DNA from: Cellulomonas sp. JH27-2 | Lineage (GTDB): Bacteria > Actinomycetota > Actinomycetes > Actinomycetales > Cellulomonadaceae | Assembly (NCBI RefSeq): GCF_014837175.1 | Contig: NZ_JACYFR010000001.1 | Location: 744,001-808,000, forward strand | Length of the DNA stretch: 64,000 bases | Direction: 5' to 3' | The notes under the pieces: generated by a model | Told to the model about the DNA's origin: nothing | The model's input: the letters and a program-made list of their open reading frames with translations, nothing else | Database searches by the model: none | Program-made: the position numbers and the translations under genes | Part shown: piece by piece, positions 18,249 to 27,995 of the stretch | Position numbering within the stretch: position 1 is the first letter of the stretch | How the letters are laid out: every line of letters begins with the position of its first letter

Positions 18249-19145
18249 TCAGGGCCGCGTCGCGCGCGTTCTCAGGTCGTCGGAGGCGACGACGAAGGCG
18301 CCGGCGTCCAGCACCGTGCCGCCGACGGCCCGCCACAAGGCCGCCGTCGCCCGGGCGATCGCCGGGGACACGCGCTGGCGGGCGATGACGTGCAGCGGGG
18401 ACGGGTCCTCGACGTCGAGCTCGGCCGGCTCCAACGGCTCCCACGCCACCCGGTAGGCCCAGGGACCGTGCTCGCGCCAGTCGACCGCCGCGAGCGCCGG
18501 CGGCTGCGTGCCTCGGTCGAGCCGGATCGTCACGGCGCCGTCGTACTCGTAGGTCGCGGTGAGCGCGAAGGGCTGCGGGCCGGAGCCGTAGGCGTGCGGG
18601 ACGTCGGACGGCGCCAGCCGCGCACCGCTGAGCGCGGGGCGGACGAGCGCGACGGCGTCGGCGGCGGTCATCGGCTCGGCCGACCACAGGGTGAGGTCGG
18701 GGCGGGCGTCGGGGTCGGGGACCAGCGAGCGCTGCCGGTTCGCCGATGCGACCATCCCGGCGCTGCGGCGCGCGGCGGCCGTCATCCACTGCGTCGCACG
18801 GCGGTCGGCGGCCGTCGCCGCCGGGCCCGGTCGGGCCTGGAGGCCGTAGACGTCGACGGCGCCCGCGCCGGTCCCGGTCTCAGGGCCGTCGACCGCGAAC
18901 GGGCCGACGAGCGCGGTGTCGTCGTCGAGCCGGAGCAGCCCGTCGACCGCGGCCGTCTCCGCGACGGCGATCCCGCGGAACCGCGCACCCGTGGGTCGGG
19001 AGGCCGCGACGGCGGCGACCGGTTCGCGTTCCCACGCCACGTGCGGGTACCAGGCCGCGGCCAGCGCGCGGACGTCGGTGCCGCGGGGGACGACGAGGAC
19101 GTGGTGCCCGTCGAGCGCGGTGGGCAGGGCCCGGACCAGGGTCAT
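18249..19145 (-). CDS. Hypothetical cytoplasmic protein
   Basis: The 298-residue protein has an even GC-rich coding pattern, an ATG start and no membrane segments or signal. It opens with short strands (HHVLVVPRGTDVRALAAAWYP) and ends with an Ala-rich helix. The middle contains the Trp-rich VDWREHGPWAYRVAWEPL. I do not recognise a family or a catalytic motif. It is convergent with the transglutaminase gene (6 bases between stops) and lies head-to-tail with the DinB-like gene across the structured gap at 19146-19279. Confidence 0.6.
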   Translation of the reverse strand: MTLVRALPTALDGHHVLVVPRGTDVRALAAAWYPHVAWEREPVAAVAASRPTGARFRGIAVAETAAVDGLLRLDDDTALVGPFAVDGPETGTGAGAVDVYGLQARPGPAATAADRRATQWMTAAARRSAGMVASANRQRSLVPDPDARPDLTLWSAEPMTAADAVALVRPALSGARLAPSDVPHAYGSGPQPFALTATYEYDGAVTIRLDRGTQPPALAAVDWREHGPWAYRVAWEPLEPAELDVEDPSPLHVIARQRVSPAIARATAALWRAVGGTVLDAGAFVVASDDLRTRATRP

Positions 19146-19218
19146 GACCGGAAACTAGCGGTCGAATGCTGCCGCGAGGTTTCCGGCGTGATGCGGGCAG
19201 CCGCCACCGAAACGAATC

Positions 19219-19277
19219 AGTTGTCCACAGGCTTCACCCGCTGTACCCACGGGTGTGGACGACATCTGTGGACAACT
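19219..19277. other. Structured inverted repeat carrying three DnaA-box matches
   Basis: A 12-base perfect inverted repeat (AGTTGTCCACAG at 19219-19230 and its complement at 19266-19277) encloses a second stem (CACCCG 19235-19240 / CGGGTG 19250-19255). The outer arms contain TTGTCCACA in both orientations (19221-19229; 19267-19275 reversed), and TCGTCCACA lies reversed at 19254-19262. All three fit the actinobacterial DnaA-box consensus. It starts 2 bases beyond the stop of the minus-strand DinB-like gene, so a terminator is the simpler reading. Confidence 0.5.
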
Positions 19278-19279
19278 CG

Positions 19280-19816
19280 TCAGGCGCCGACGTCGTGCAG
19301 GTGGTGGACCACGTCGTGCAGGAAGTACTGCCCGAGCGTCCGGACCGTGAAGACCGACCCGTTCGAGCGCCGGCCCGTCCGCTCCCACGCGTCGTCGGGC
19401 ACCGCGTCGAACCGGTCCGCGACCACGTCGGCGGCGTCGGCGAGCTGCTCGGCGACCACGGTCGGGTCCTGCAGGTCGTAGCGCTCCGCGAGCGCGGTGG
19501 CGTCCTGGTCCCAGTTCGCGAACGGCGGGTCGTCCTGGTCGAGCATCAGCGCGAGCCGCCCGTCGAACACCCCGAAGACGTCACGCACGTGCGCGCCGTA
19601 CTCGAGCGTCGACCACGTGGTGGGCGACGGGCGTCGGCGCACGTCGTCGCGGTGCAGCGCGGCGACCCAGCGCGGCGCCAGGTCGCGGACGGTCGCGCCG
19701 ATCGACGTCGGGTCGACGTCGGCGGCCGCGAACCCGCACTCCGGGCAGCGCTCGCGCAGCACCCAGGTCCAGTCCTTGTCGTCGGGCTCGATGGCGGGGG
19801 CGTCGGACGTCGTCAT
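19280..19816 (-). CDS. DinB-like (DUF664/maleylpyruvate-isomerase-fold) protein
   Basis: The 178-residue protein fits the DinB/MDMPI four-helix bundle. The conserved helix STLEYGAHVRDVFGVF carries the first metal-ligand His, and the final helix QYFLHDVVHHLHDV supplies the others. An N-terminal RCPECGF motif adds two cysteines that could bind a metal. Members are metal-dependent thiol transferases or have unknown substrates. ATG 19816 gives the normal length. Its stop lies 2 bases from the structured repeat at 19219-19277. Confidence 0.78.
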   Translation of the reverse strand: MTTSDAPAIEPDDKDWTWVLRERCPECGFAAADVDPTSIGATVRDLAPRWVAALHRDDVRRRPSPTTWSTLEYGAHVRDVFGVFDGRLALMLDQDDPPFANWDQDATALAERYDLQDPTVVAEQLADAADVVADRFDAVPDDAWERTGRRSNGSVFTVRTLGQYFLHDVVHHLHDVGA

Positions 19817-19896
19817 GGCCAGAACGCTAGGGCCCGCACGGCCCCGGCGTCGACGGTGTTCCACGCCGGCCGACCTTCGCTCCCCCACTCGTCGCG

Positions 19897-20352
19897 CTAC
19901 AGCACTCCCGCCGCCTGGAGCCGCGCGAACTCGTCGTCGGTCAGCAGCCGCGAGCGGATCAGGAACCGCACGCCCTCGGGCGCCTCGAGCGAGAACCCCG
20001 CGCCCCGTCCCGGCACCACGTCGATGGTGAGGTGCGTGTGCTTCCAGTACTCGTACTGCGCCTTCGTCATCCACACGGGCACGACGACGCCGTCGCCCAG
20101 GTCCAGGTCGCCCAGGTGCTCGTCGACGTCACCGGTCAGGAAGTCGCCCGCCGGGTAGCACATGGGCGACGAGCCGTCGCAGCAGCCCCCCGACTGGTGG
20201 ATCATCAGCTCGCCGTGCTGATCGCGCAGGCTGCGCAGCATCTGCGCCGCCGCGTCGGTCACGGCGACCCGCTCCGGCACGGCACCGGCGCCGCGGCTCT
20301 CGTCGTGCGTCGACTCGTCGTGCGTCGTCTCCTCGGACCCCATCACGCTCAC
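19897..20352 (-). CDS. DUF779 protein, aldehyde dehydrogenase partner
   Basis: The 151-residue DUF779 protein has the family core HQSGGCCDGSSPMCY (three Cys) and VDVVPGRGAGFSLEAPEGVRFLIRS. The first 25 residues are an acidic, degenerate extension with THDES repeated. DUF779 genes typically follow acetaldehyde/aldehyde dehydrogenases. Here the dehydrogenase lies upstream on the same strand, separated by an unusually long 268-base gap. The start is GTG 20352, with GAGGAGGT about 6 bases upstream. Its biochemical role is unknown; metal or redox chemistry at the cysteines is likely. Confidence 0.88.
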   Translation of the reverse strand: MSVMGSEETTHDESTHDESRGAGAVPERVAVTDAAAQMLRSLRDQHGELMIHQSGGCCDGSSPMCYPAGDFLTGDVDEHLGDLDLGDGVVVPVWMTKAQYEYWKHTHLTIDVVPGRGAGFSLEAPEGVRFLIRSRLLTDDEFARLQAAGVL

Positions 20353-20441
20353 GTCGCACCTCCTCGTGCACTTCGAGTAGAACGCCGCGGCGGCGTTCGC
20401 GCATCACGACGTCGTCGGCCGGACCCGCCAGGTCGCGACGA

Positions 20442-20528
20442 ATCCCGCACGTCCCGTGACGGAGGTGAACGTGAGCGACCCCCCTGCGGCCCCACGCGCG
20501 ACGACCGCTGTCCCAGGACGTGCGGGAT
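20442..20528. repeat. 13-base perfect inverted repeat in the aldehyde dehydrogenase/DUF779 gap
   Basis: ATCCCGCACGTCC (20442-20454) and its exact complement (20516-20528) are separated by 61 bases in the 268-base gap. Arms this long are unlikely by chance in a gap this short. It may be a long-loop attenuator hairpin or paired regulator sites controlling DUF779 separately from the dehydrogenase. Otherwise I see nothing in the gap. Confidence 0.5.
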
Positions 20529-20620
20529 CCGCAGCACGGCCGGGGCGGCGGTCGTCGGCGCACATCGCCCCGGCCGTTCCCCCGGACTGCTGTCCGGCGC
20601 GGCTCCCTCGACCCGATCCG

Positions 20621-22144
<1,524 letters not shown>

Positions 22145-22278
22145 CGCGCCTCCTGGCAGGTCAGGCGGGCGCAAGGGGGTGTGACGCCCGCAGGACGCGG
22201 CCTCGTCGCCCCGTCCTGCGCCGACGGTAGGACGCCGACCGTTGCACCAACGTTGCAGCTGCCCGACACCACGAATCG

Positions 22279-23628
22279 CTACGCCAACAGGTCGCGCTCG
22301 ATCCGGGCCAGGTGGGCGTGCGCGCGCAGGTGCGAGGCGGACCCGGGGCGGCTCGCGTCCGCCATGGCCTCCCAGACCTGCCAGTCGTCGGCGCCCTCGT
22401 CGGACGCGGCCCACCGGGCCAGGGCCTCCACGTCGCGCGACGCGAGCACGGCGGAGCGAACGTCGTCGGCCAGGTCCGCGCGCGCCCGCTCGACGCCCGG
22501 CGCCGCCGATCGCGCCAGCAGGGGACCTGCGTAGGCGGCCAGCGCACCGGCCACGTCGCCCACCGCGAGCGCGGCGCGCACGGCGTCCGCGTCCGTCCGC
22601 AGAGGCCGGGTCAGCCGGTAGGGCCTGGACTCGCTGAGCAGCGGGCCGACGAGGCGTCGCAGACGCGAGACCTCCGCGCGGACCGTGACGCCCGACAGGT
22701 CGTGCTCGGACAGCAGGACCGCGAGCTGGTCCGCGGACAGGCCTGCGGGGTGCAGCGCGAGCAGCAGCAGGATCTCCGCGTGCCGGCCGCTCACGCGCTG
22801 CGTCGTGCCGTCGACGGTCAACGACCCGGACCGCGCACCCAGCACGCGCAGGGTCGGCTCCGGCGGGGCGGCGGGCGCGGTGCTCGTCGGGCCGGGTGCG
22901 CGCAGGGTTGCCTCGATGGCCGCGGCCGTGGCCCGGACCAGCCGCATCGCCAACGGGCTCGCCACGACGGAACCGCCCGTCACGTCCAGCACTCCCAGCA
23001 CCCGGCCGCCGCCGTCGTGCAGCGGCACCGCCGTGCAGTTCCACGGCTGGACGGGCCGCGCCCAGTGCTCGTGCCCGACCACCTGCACCTCGCGGTCCGT
23101 GGCCAGCGCCGTGCCCGGTGCGTTGGTGCCCGCGCAGTCCTCGCGCCAGACCGCCCCCTCCACGAACCCCGCCGGCTCGACGCGGCGGCGGATGTTCTTG
23201 TCCCCCTCCACCCACAGCAGGCGTCCGTGCTGGTCCGTGAGCGCGGTGACCCAGTCCGGGTCCGCGTCGAGCAGCAACGATCGGACCGCGGGCAGCACGC
23301 CGGCCAGCGGGTGCTCACGCCGCAGGCCGGCCAGGTCGTTCAGGGTGACGTCCACGGGGGGCGCGGACACGTCCGGGTCCACGCCGCTGCGCCGGCTGCG
23401 ACGCCAGGAGTCGACGACCAGCCGCCGCACGCTGCGCGCCGGGGCGCGGCCGGTGGTGACGAACACGTCGTGCGCGCTGCTGACGCGAGCGGGGTCGGCG
23501 GGCGCCCGGTCCGGCCGCGCGGCATCCGGACGAAGGGCCTCGCGCCGCGCGGCATCCGGACGAGGGGTCCCGCGCCGCGCGGCATCCGGGCGTGCGGCAT
23601 CGACCCGTGCGCTCGTCGTCACCGACAT
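22279..23628 (-). CDS. GAF-domain transcriptional regulator (AcoR-like sensor, no AAA+ domain)
   Basis: The 449-residue protein has an AcoR/AcoK-type N-terminal sensor (about 60-250: [50 protein letters not shown]), in which GTNAPGTAL marks the GAF fold. It lacks the sigma-54-interacting AAA+ domain. The C-terminal part has a winged-helix segment (about 275-340, [31 protein letters not shown]) and a helical tail. It probably activates the aldehyde dehydrogenase gene 134 bases downstream in response to an aldehyde or alcohol (inferred). The N-terminus is an Ala/Arg/Pro-rich tail built of 10-residue repeats, so the true start could be further in. Confidence 0.82.
   Translation of the reverse strand: MSVTTSARVDAARPDAARRGTPRPDAARREALRPDAARPDRAPADPARVSSAHDVFVTTGRAPARSVRRLVVDSWRRSRRSGVDPDVSAPPVDVTLNDLAGLRREHPLAGVLPAVRSLLLDADPDWVTALTDQHGRLLWVEGDKNIRRRVEPAGFVEGAVWREDCAGTNAPGTALATDREVQVVGHEHWARPVQPWNCTAVPLHDGGGRVLGVLDVTGGSVVASPLAMRLVRATAAAIEATLRAPGPTSTAPAAPPEPTLRVLGARSGSLTVDGTTQRVSGRHAEILLLLALHPAGLSADQLAVLLSEHDLSGVTVRAEVSRLRRLVGPLLSESRPYRLTRPLRTDADAVRAALAVGDVAGALAAYAGPLLARSAAPGVERARADLADDVRSAVLASRDVEALARWAASDEGADDWQVWEAMADASRPGSASHLRAHAHLARIERDLLA
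23511..23600 (-). repeat. Three 30-base tandem repeats inside the GAF-regulator gene
   Basis: Three copies of a 30-base unit encode RPDAAR-type decapeptides near the N-terminus of the regulator. The copies differ at a few bases each. The reading frame is kept because the unit is a multiple of three. This suggests recent slippage expansion in a disordered tail. Confidence 0.7.
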
Positions 23629-23775
23629 GGGGCCTCCCGCCCGGCCGCTGTCCGACCACCGCGCGACGCCGTCGTCGTCAGGAACCGGACACAGCGAGTG
23701 TAGGTTCGCGCGTCGCTGCGCACATCCCCCACCGCATCACGCTTCCGCACGATTCCGGCGATCGGCCTCTCGCCG

Positions 23776-23820
23776 ACGTCGCTGGCACAGACGTCGCTGG
23801 CACAGACGTCGGTGGTACAG
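23776..23820. repeat. Three 15-base direct repeats upstream of the TetR gene
   Basis: Two exact copies of ACGTCGCTGGCACAG (23776-23790, 23791-23805) and one with two changes (23806-23820) lie between the divergent GAF-regulator and TetR genes, ending 66 bases before the TetR start. Each unit begins at a GACGTC palindrome. They may be regulator half-sites on one helical face (15-base spacing) or simple slippage. The rest of this 258-base gap shows nothing firm. Confidence 0.6.
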
Positions 23821-23886
23821 CAACCAGCCGGGCACCCGCCGGCGTCCGCGTCCCGATTTGCTGACGTTCTGTGCGAGGATGTCACC

Positions 23887-24492
23887 ATGCCCAAGATCAT
23901 CGGCGGGTCGCTGCACGAGCACCGTGAGCAGACCCGGCAGAAGCTCTTCGCGGCGCTGTCGACCCTCATGGCCGAGCAGGGCTTCGACGCCATCACCCTC
24001 GCCGAGATCGCGCAGGCGGCCGGCGTCGGCCGCACGGCGGTGTACAACCACTTCCCGGACAAGGAAGCGCTGCTCCTGGGGTTCATCACCCACGAGACCG
24101 ACCAGTACGCGGCCACCCTGCAACGCTCGCTCGACGACATCGACGACCCGGTCGAGCAGCTGCGCACCTACGTCCGCCAGCAGGCCAACCTCAAGCGCGT
24201 CTACCACGTGGCCCCCGGCCCGGAGCTGCGCTCGGTGCTGTCCCGCACGGCCCAGCAGCGGGTCCGGGAGCACGTCGTCATCGTCGAGAAGGTGCTGCGC
24301 GACATCCTGTCCGCCGGCATCGAGTCGGGCGCGTTCCCCGAGCAGGACCTCGACACGACGGTGCCCCTGGTCAACGCGTGCCTGTCGGGCCGCGGCGTGC
24401 CCGATGACGGCCCCGCTCGCGAGCGTGCGATCGCCCAGACCGAGGCGTTCGTGCTGCGCGCCGTCGGCGCGCCCGTGCTGGTCCCGGCCTGA
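23887..24492 (+). CDS. TetR-family transcriptional regulator
   Basis: The 201-residue protein has an N-terminal TetR helix-turn-helix (about 10-60: RQKLFAALSTLMAEQGFDAITLAEIAQAAGVGRTAVYNHFPDKEALL) and a helical ligand domain. ATG 23887 has GAGGA about 9 bases upstream. The RNA methyltransferase gene starts 5 bases downstream, so the two are probably cotranscribed. The ligand and targets are unknown; the 15-base repeats upstream could be its own operator. Confidence 0.92.
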   Translation: MPKIIGGSLHEHREQTRQKLFAALSTLMAEQGFDAITLAEIAQAAGVGRTAVYNHFPDKEALLLGFITHETDQYAATLQRSLDDIDDPVEQLRTYVRQQANLKRVYHVAPGPELRSVLSRTAQQRVREHVVIVEKVLRDILSAGIESGAFPEQDLDTTVPLVNACLSGRGVPDDGPARERAIAQTEAFVLRAVGAPVLVPA

Positions 24493-24497
24493 CCGGG

Positions 24498-25796
24498 GTG
24501 GCGGGTCAGGGCAGCGGCCGCGGGCGGTCGTCCGGTCGGGCGTCGGGTCACGGTGGCGCAGGACGGTCCGACGAAGGCCGCGGAGGCACCGGGCGCGGCG
24601 GTGCTGGTCGCGGAGGTGCTGGTCGCGGCGAGGGCAAACGAGGGACGTCGAGCCGGCGCGATGCCGGTCGAGCAGGGGCGGACCGTCCTCAGGGCGCTCG
24701 CCGTGGTCCTGTCACAGATCGCGGCACCGCCGGACGCGTGGCCAGCACGGCGCCGACCGTCGTCGAGCTGACGTTCCTGCCGGGGCTCGCGGACGTGCTG
24801 CGCGACGAGGTCGCCGAGGTGCTGCACCCGAAGCGCCCGGCCACCCTCGTGCCCGGCCGCTCCGACGCCCTGGTCCTCACGCTTCCGGGAGCCCTGTCCG
24901 AGGTTCGCCGCCTCACGACGGCCGTCGCCGCGTTCGTCGTGCTGCACTTCGACGTTCCGCGGCCCAAGTCGCTGACCAGCGGCGACCACCTGCGCCGCAT
25001 CGTCGACGCGGTCTACGCCTCCCTGCGCGTGGCCGGCTCGTCCACGTTCCGCTTCGAGGCCGCGGGCAGCGACTCCACGGTCTTCGCGCGGCTGGCCTCC
25101 GAGCTCAACGCAGCCACCGGTCTCAAGCACGACGAGAAGGACGGCGAGCTCGTCGTCCGGGTCCGCCGCGGCGTCGTACGCGGAAGCGACGCCCGCACAT
25201 CCGAGGCAGATCCCGGCTGGGACGTCCTGGTCCGTGTCGGCAACCGCCCGTTGTCGGCACGCCCGTGGCGCGTCGCGGACTACCCAGGTGCGGTGAACGC
25301 GACGATCGCCGCCGCGATGGTGCGGCTCGCGGGCGTGGACGCCGACGATCGCGTCGCCAACCTCATGTGCGGCTCGGGCACGCTGCTCATCGAGCGGCTG
25401 CTCGCCGGTCCAGCCGCCGTCGCGACCGGCATCGACCTCGCAACCGACGCGGTCGAGGCGTCGCGCGCCAACCTCGAGGCGGCCGCCCTCCAACGCAAGG
25501 CGACGCTCCAGACCGCCGATATCGCCGCAGCCGACGGCGCCTACGATCTGCTGCTCGCCGACCCACCCTGGGGCACCATCCACGGCAGCCACGCGACCAA
25601 CGCGGATCTTCACGCGACCCTGCTCCGCGAGGCGCACCGCCTCGCGGCACCGGGCGCGAGGCTCGTCGTCCTCACGCACGAGATCAAGGTCATGGAACGC
25701 TGCCTGCGAGAGACCGACCTGTGGGCGGTCCGCTCCGAGACCCGCGTCTTCGCCAAGGGTCACCACCCGCGCATCTATCTCCTGGACCGAACCTGA
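24498..25796 (+). CDS. RlmL/Trm14-like RNA methyltransferase with RGG-rich N-terminal tail
   Basis: Residues about 85-250 resemble the THUMP-containing N-terminal half, and 255-432 a Rossmann SAM methyltransferase: NPLSARPWR-like entry, motif I NLMCGSGTLLIE (288-298), acidic GIDLA, and the catalytic DPPWG (355-359) that marks amino-group methylation of guanine or adenine. The first 80 residues are Gly/Arg-rich (GRGGTGRGGAGRGG), an RNA-binding-like disordered tail unusual for this family. GTG 24498 is the longest plausible start. GTG 24738, just before the folded domain, is the alternative that would remove the tail. The likely substrate is rRNA or tRNA guanine (N2). Confidence 0.82.
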   Translation: MAGQGSGRGRSSGRASGHGGAGRSDEGRGGTGRGGAGRGGAGRGEGKRGTSSRRDAGRAGADRPQGARRGPVTDRGTAGRVASTAPTVVELTFLPGLADVLRDEVAEVLHPKRPATLVPGRSDALVLTLPGALSEVRRLTTAVAAFVVLHFDVPRPKSLTSGDHLRRIVDAVYASLRVAGSSTFRFEAAGSDSTVFARLASELNAATGLKHDEKDGELVVRVRRGVVRGSDARTSEADPGWDVLVRVGNRPLSARPWRVADYPGAVNATIAAAMVRLAGVDADDRVANLMCGSGTLLIERLLAGPAAVATGIDLATDAVEASRANLEAAALQRKATLQTADIAAADGAYDLLLADPPWGTIHGSHATNADLHATLLREAHRLAAPGARLVVLTHEIKVMERCLRETDLWAVRSETRVFAKGHHPRIYLLDRT

Positions 25797-25940
25797 CTCG
25801 GGCCGTGGCGCTCCCGTCCGTGCGCTCCCACCGAGACCAGCCACTCCGTGCGCTCGAGCCGCGACGACTCGGTCCCGGCACGAGGGCCGCGGCGACCCGG
25901 CCCCGGCAGTTGCCGGATGAAGCAGACCCGGCACTCAGGC

Positions 25941-26015
25941 ACTCACGCGACGTGGCAACCCCAGCGCTCACGTGACGAGGCGGCTCCACCGCTCACGTGT
26001 CGGGGCGGCCCGTGC
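25941..26015. repeat. Three degenerate 25-base direct repeats in a convergent gap
   Basis: The core CTCACGTGACG-like sequence recurs at 25941, 25966 and 25991, exactly 25 bases apart, in the 228-base gap between the converging methyltransferase and DUF222 genes. The copies match at roughly two thirds of positions. The rest of the gap has no gene or clear terminator. Confidence 0.4.
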
Positions 26016-26024
26016 GCGATCGGG

Positions 26025-27785
26025 TCACGACCTGCTCGGTCGGTACCTGTTGGGCGTGTGATGGTTGCAGAGGGCGTCGAGCATGCGGGCGGGCGAGCCA
26101 GCAGCGCGGCGCCAGCCGTCGTCGCTAGAGGGCCTGCCCGCGCGGTCTGCGCCGGCGCGGTTGCTGCCGGCGCGGTCGCCGTCAGCCCGGTTGCTGCCGA
26201 CGCGTTCCGTAGCCGGGTTGCCGGGTCTTGCGTCGGTGAGGGTGCGTAGCCACGCGGGTGGTCTGAGCTCTGGCACGTTCTCGCGCATGCGGATCTGCCA
26301 GCCGGACGTGTCGATGGTGCGGTGGTGGTACCAGCACAGCAGGACGCCGTTGTCGGTGTGCGTGCCGTCAGGGTCGTCGTCGTGCGGGGTCACGTGGTGG
26401 ACCTCGCACCAGCCCGCGGGGACGTGGCAGCCGGGGATGACGCAGCCTCCGTCGCGCAGGGTGATGGCGCGTCGTTGGTGGCCGGTGAAACAGCGTTCGG
26501 GCGACCACAGGCCGACCACCGCTCCCGCGTCGTCGAACGCGACCCGCTGGATCGCGCCTGCGCATGCGAGCTGGCGGACCGCGGCCATCGAGAGCGGCAC
26601 CTGGCCGCCAAGCGTGTCGCCCGTGAACACGACTCCGGTTCCGTGCCCGGCCGCGAGATCCGATGCGCGCGTCGCGACGAGGACCGTGGGTGAGTTGCCG
26701 GCCAGGGAACGTCGGTCGGCGATCCGCCCAGCGGCCTGAAGCGCCATCGCCAGGATGTCGTGCATGAGCTGGGGTGCAGTGCGAGGGTCGGGCGCGACGT
26801 CCGCCTCCTCGTTCGTGGCCGCCGAGTCGAGGTGGTCGGACTCGTCAGGGGTGCACTCGCCGGCGGCGGTCGGGCCAGCTGTCTCTTCACCACCCGCGGC
26901 AGTCGCGAAGTCGCCAGCCGCACACTCGCCGGCCGCGTGGGCGGCCCACGCGCTCGGGTCGGGAACGGCGGGGGTGCGGGGGTTGGTGCAGGCGTCAGCG
27001 TAGGCACGCAGGGAAGCGGCGACCTCCGGCAGGAGCAGACCGCTGAGCCGCACGAGCCCGTGGTGCAGGCCCCCCAGCTTGAGCGAGCGGTGCGCGAGCT
27101 CCGTCTCGGCGGGTTCTGTACCGTCCTGGTCCAAGAACGCGGCCCACGTCGCGGCCTGGATCCGTGCCGAGTCCGCATCGACCGGCGGCACACCATCAGC
27201 GTGCTCGGCAGCGCACCCGCCGACGAGCTCCTCCTCGGCGACCTGCACCGCCGCGGCACCCGCGAACCCGCGCACCGGGTTGAGGTTGTCGACGATGCTC
27301 AACGCCGCATCGATGTTGAGCCGCCCATCACGCAGCGCATCGGCGACGTACGGGAACGTCGCCGGCAGAGCCGCACCGCTCAGTGCGGTCGACTCCTGCG
27401 TCGCCCGACCGAGACGTATCCAGCGTGAGACCGACGACTGCGCGGCACCGGTGACCCGGCGGATCAGCTCCCGCGAGGTCCGGCATCCGCGGCTGCGCGC
27501 CAGGCTGTCGGCACCGCGACCGCTGCGCTCGTCGACCTGGACCGCCAACGCGCCACGCCATACCTCGACGTGGCGCGCGAGAGCTTCGACGTCCGCGAGC
27601 CCGCTCAGCAGATCCTCGTCCGACCACGCCGCGACCTCGCCCGACAGCGACCACCCAGGCTGCGCATCAGCACCCGCCTGGTCGTCGCTGGCACGCCCTC
27701 CGAAATCGGCACCACCATCACCAGAACCCGCGCCGAGCGCGGAACGCACGAGCGCTCCTGCATCGACGATCCGGTCTCTGGCCAT
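26025..27785 (-). CDS. DUF222 domain, HNH endonuclease signature protein (13E12-like)
   Basis: The 586-residue protein belongs to the large actinobacterial family related to mycobacterial 13E12 repeats. It has an N-terminal DUF222 helical domain (about 40-260: LARSRGCRTSRELIRRVTG) and a C-terminal HNH nuclease signature (about 450-492: GGCVIPGC..P..WCEVHHV...DGTHTDNGVLLCWYHHR) with the zinc-binding Cys and catalytic His in place. Acidic Ala/Gly-rich sequence separates them, and the tail repeats RAGSNRAD-like units. The function is unknown; many copies per genome suggest a mobile or selfish history. ATG 27785 is preferred to an upstream start that would read through the probable promoter. Confidence 0.88.
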   Translation of the reverse strand: MARDRIVDAGALVRSALGAGSGDGGADFGGRASDDQAGADAQPGWSLSGEVAAWSDEDLLSGLADVEALARHVEVWRGALAVQVDERSGRGADSLARSRGCRTSRELIRRVTGAAQSSVSRWIRLGRATQESTALSGAALPATFPYVADALRDGRLNIDAALSIVDNLNPVRGFAGAAAVQVAEEELVGGCAAEHADGVPPVDADSARIQAATWAAFLDQDGTEPAETELAHRSLKLGGLHHGLVRLSGLLLPEVAASLRAYADACTNPRTPAVPDPSAWAAHAAGECAAGDFATAAGGEETAGPTAAGECTPDESDHLDSAATNEEADVAPDPRTAPQLMHDILAMALQAAGRIADRRSLAGNSPTVLVATRASDLAAGHGTGVVFTGDTLGGQVPLSMAAVRQLACAGAIQRVAFDDAGAVVGLWSPERCFTGHQRRAITLRDGGCVIPGCHVPAGWCEVHHVTPHDDDPDGTHTDNGVLLCWYHHRTIDTSGWQIRMRENVPELRPPAWLRTLTDARPGNPATERVGSNRADGDRAGSNRAGADRAGRPSSDDGWRRAAGSPARMLDALCNHHTPNRYRPSRS

Positions 27786-27995
27786 GGCTCGATCGTGACA
27801 CCCGCCCTCGCGGCAAAACCGTACGCACGTTCGATTGTGGACAGGGATGCTCGCCCACATGACACGCGGTCACCCGGGCGCAGCCGCAGCGACGCGACGG
27901 CCCGCCGCGGAGGCCCCCGAAGCGACTTTCCGGGCGCGCGGGCAGCGGGGGCAAGGCACCCGCGTCGAAGCCTCGTCATCCGGCACGATGTCCCC

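Noticed and set aside
19146-19279. Possible chromosomal replication origin
   Set aside because: Only three DnaA boxes, no AT-rich unwinding element and no dnaA, dnaN, gyrB or rpmH nearby.
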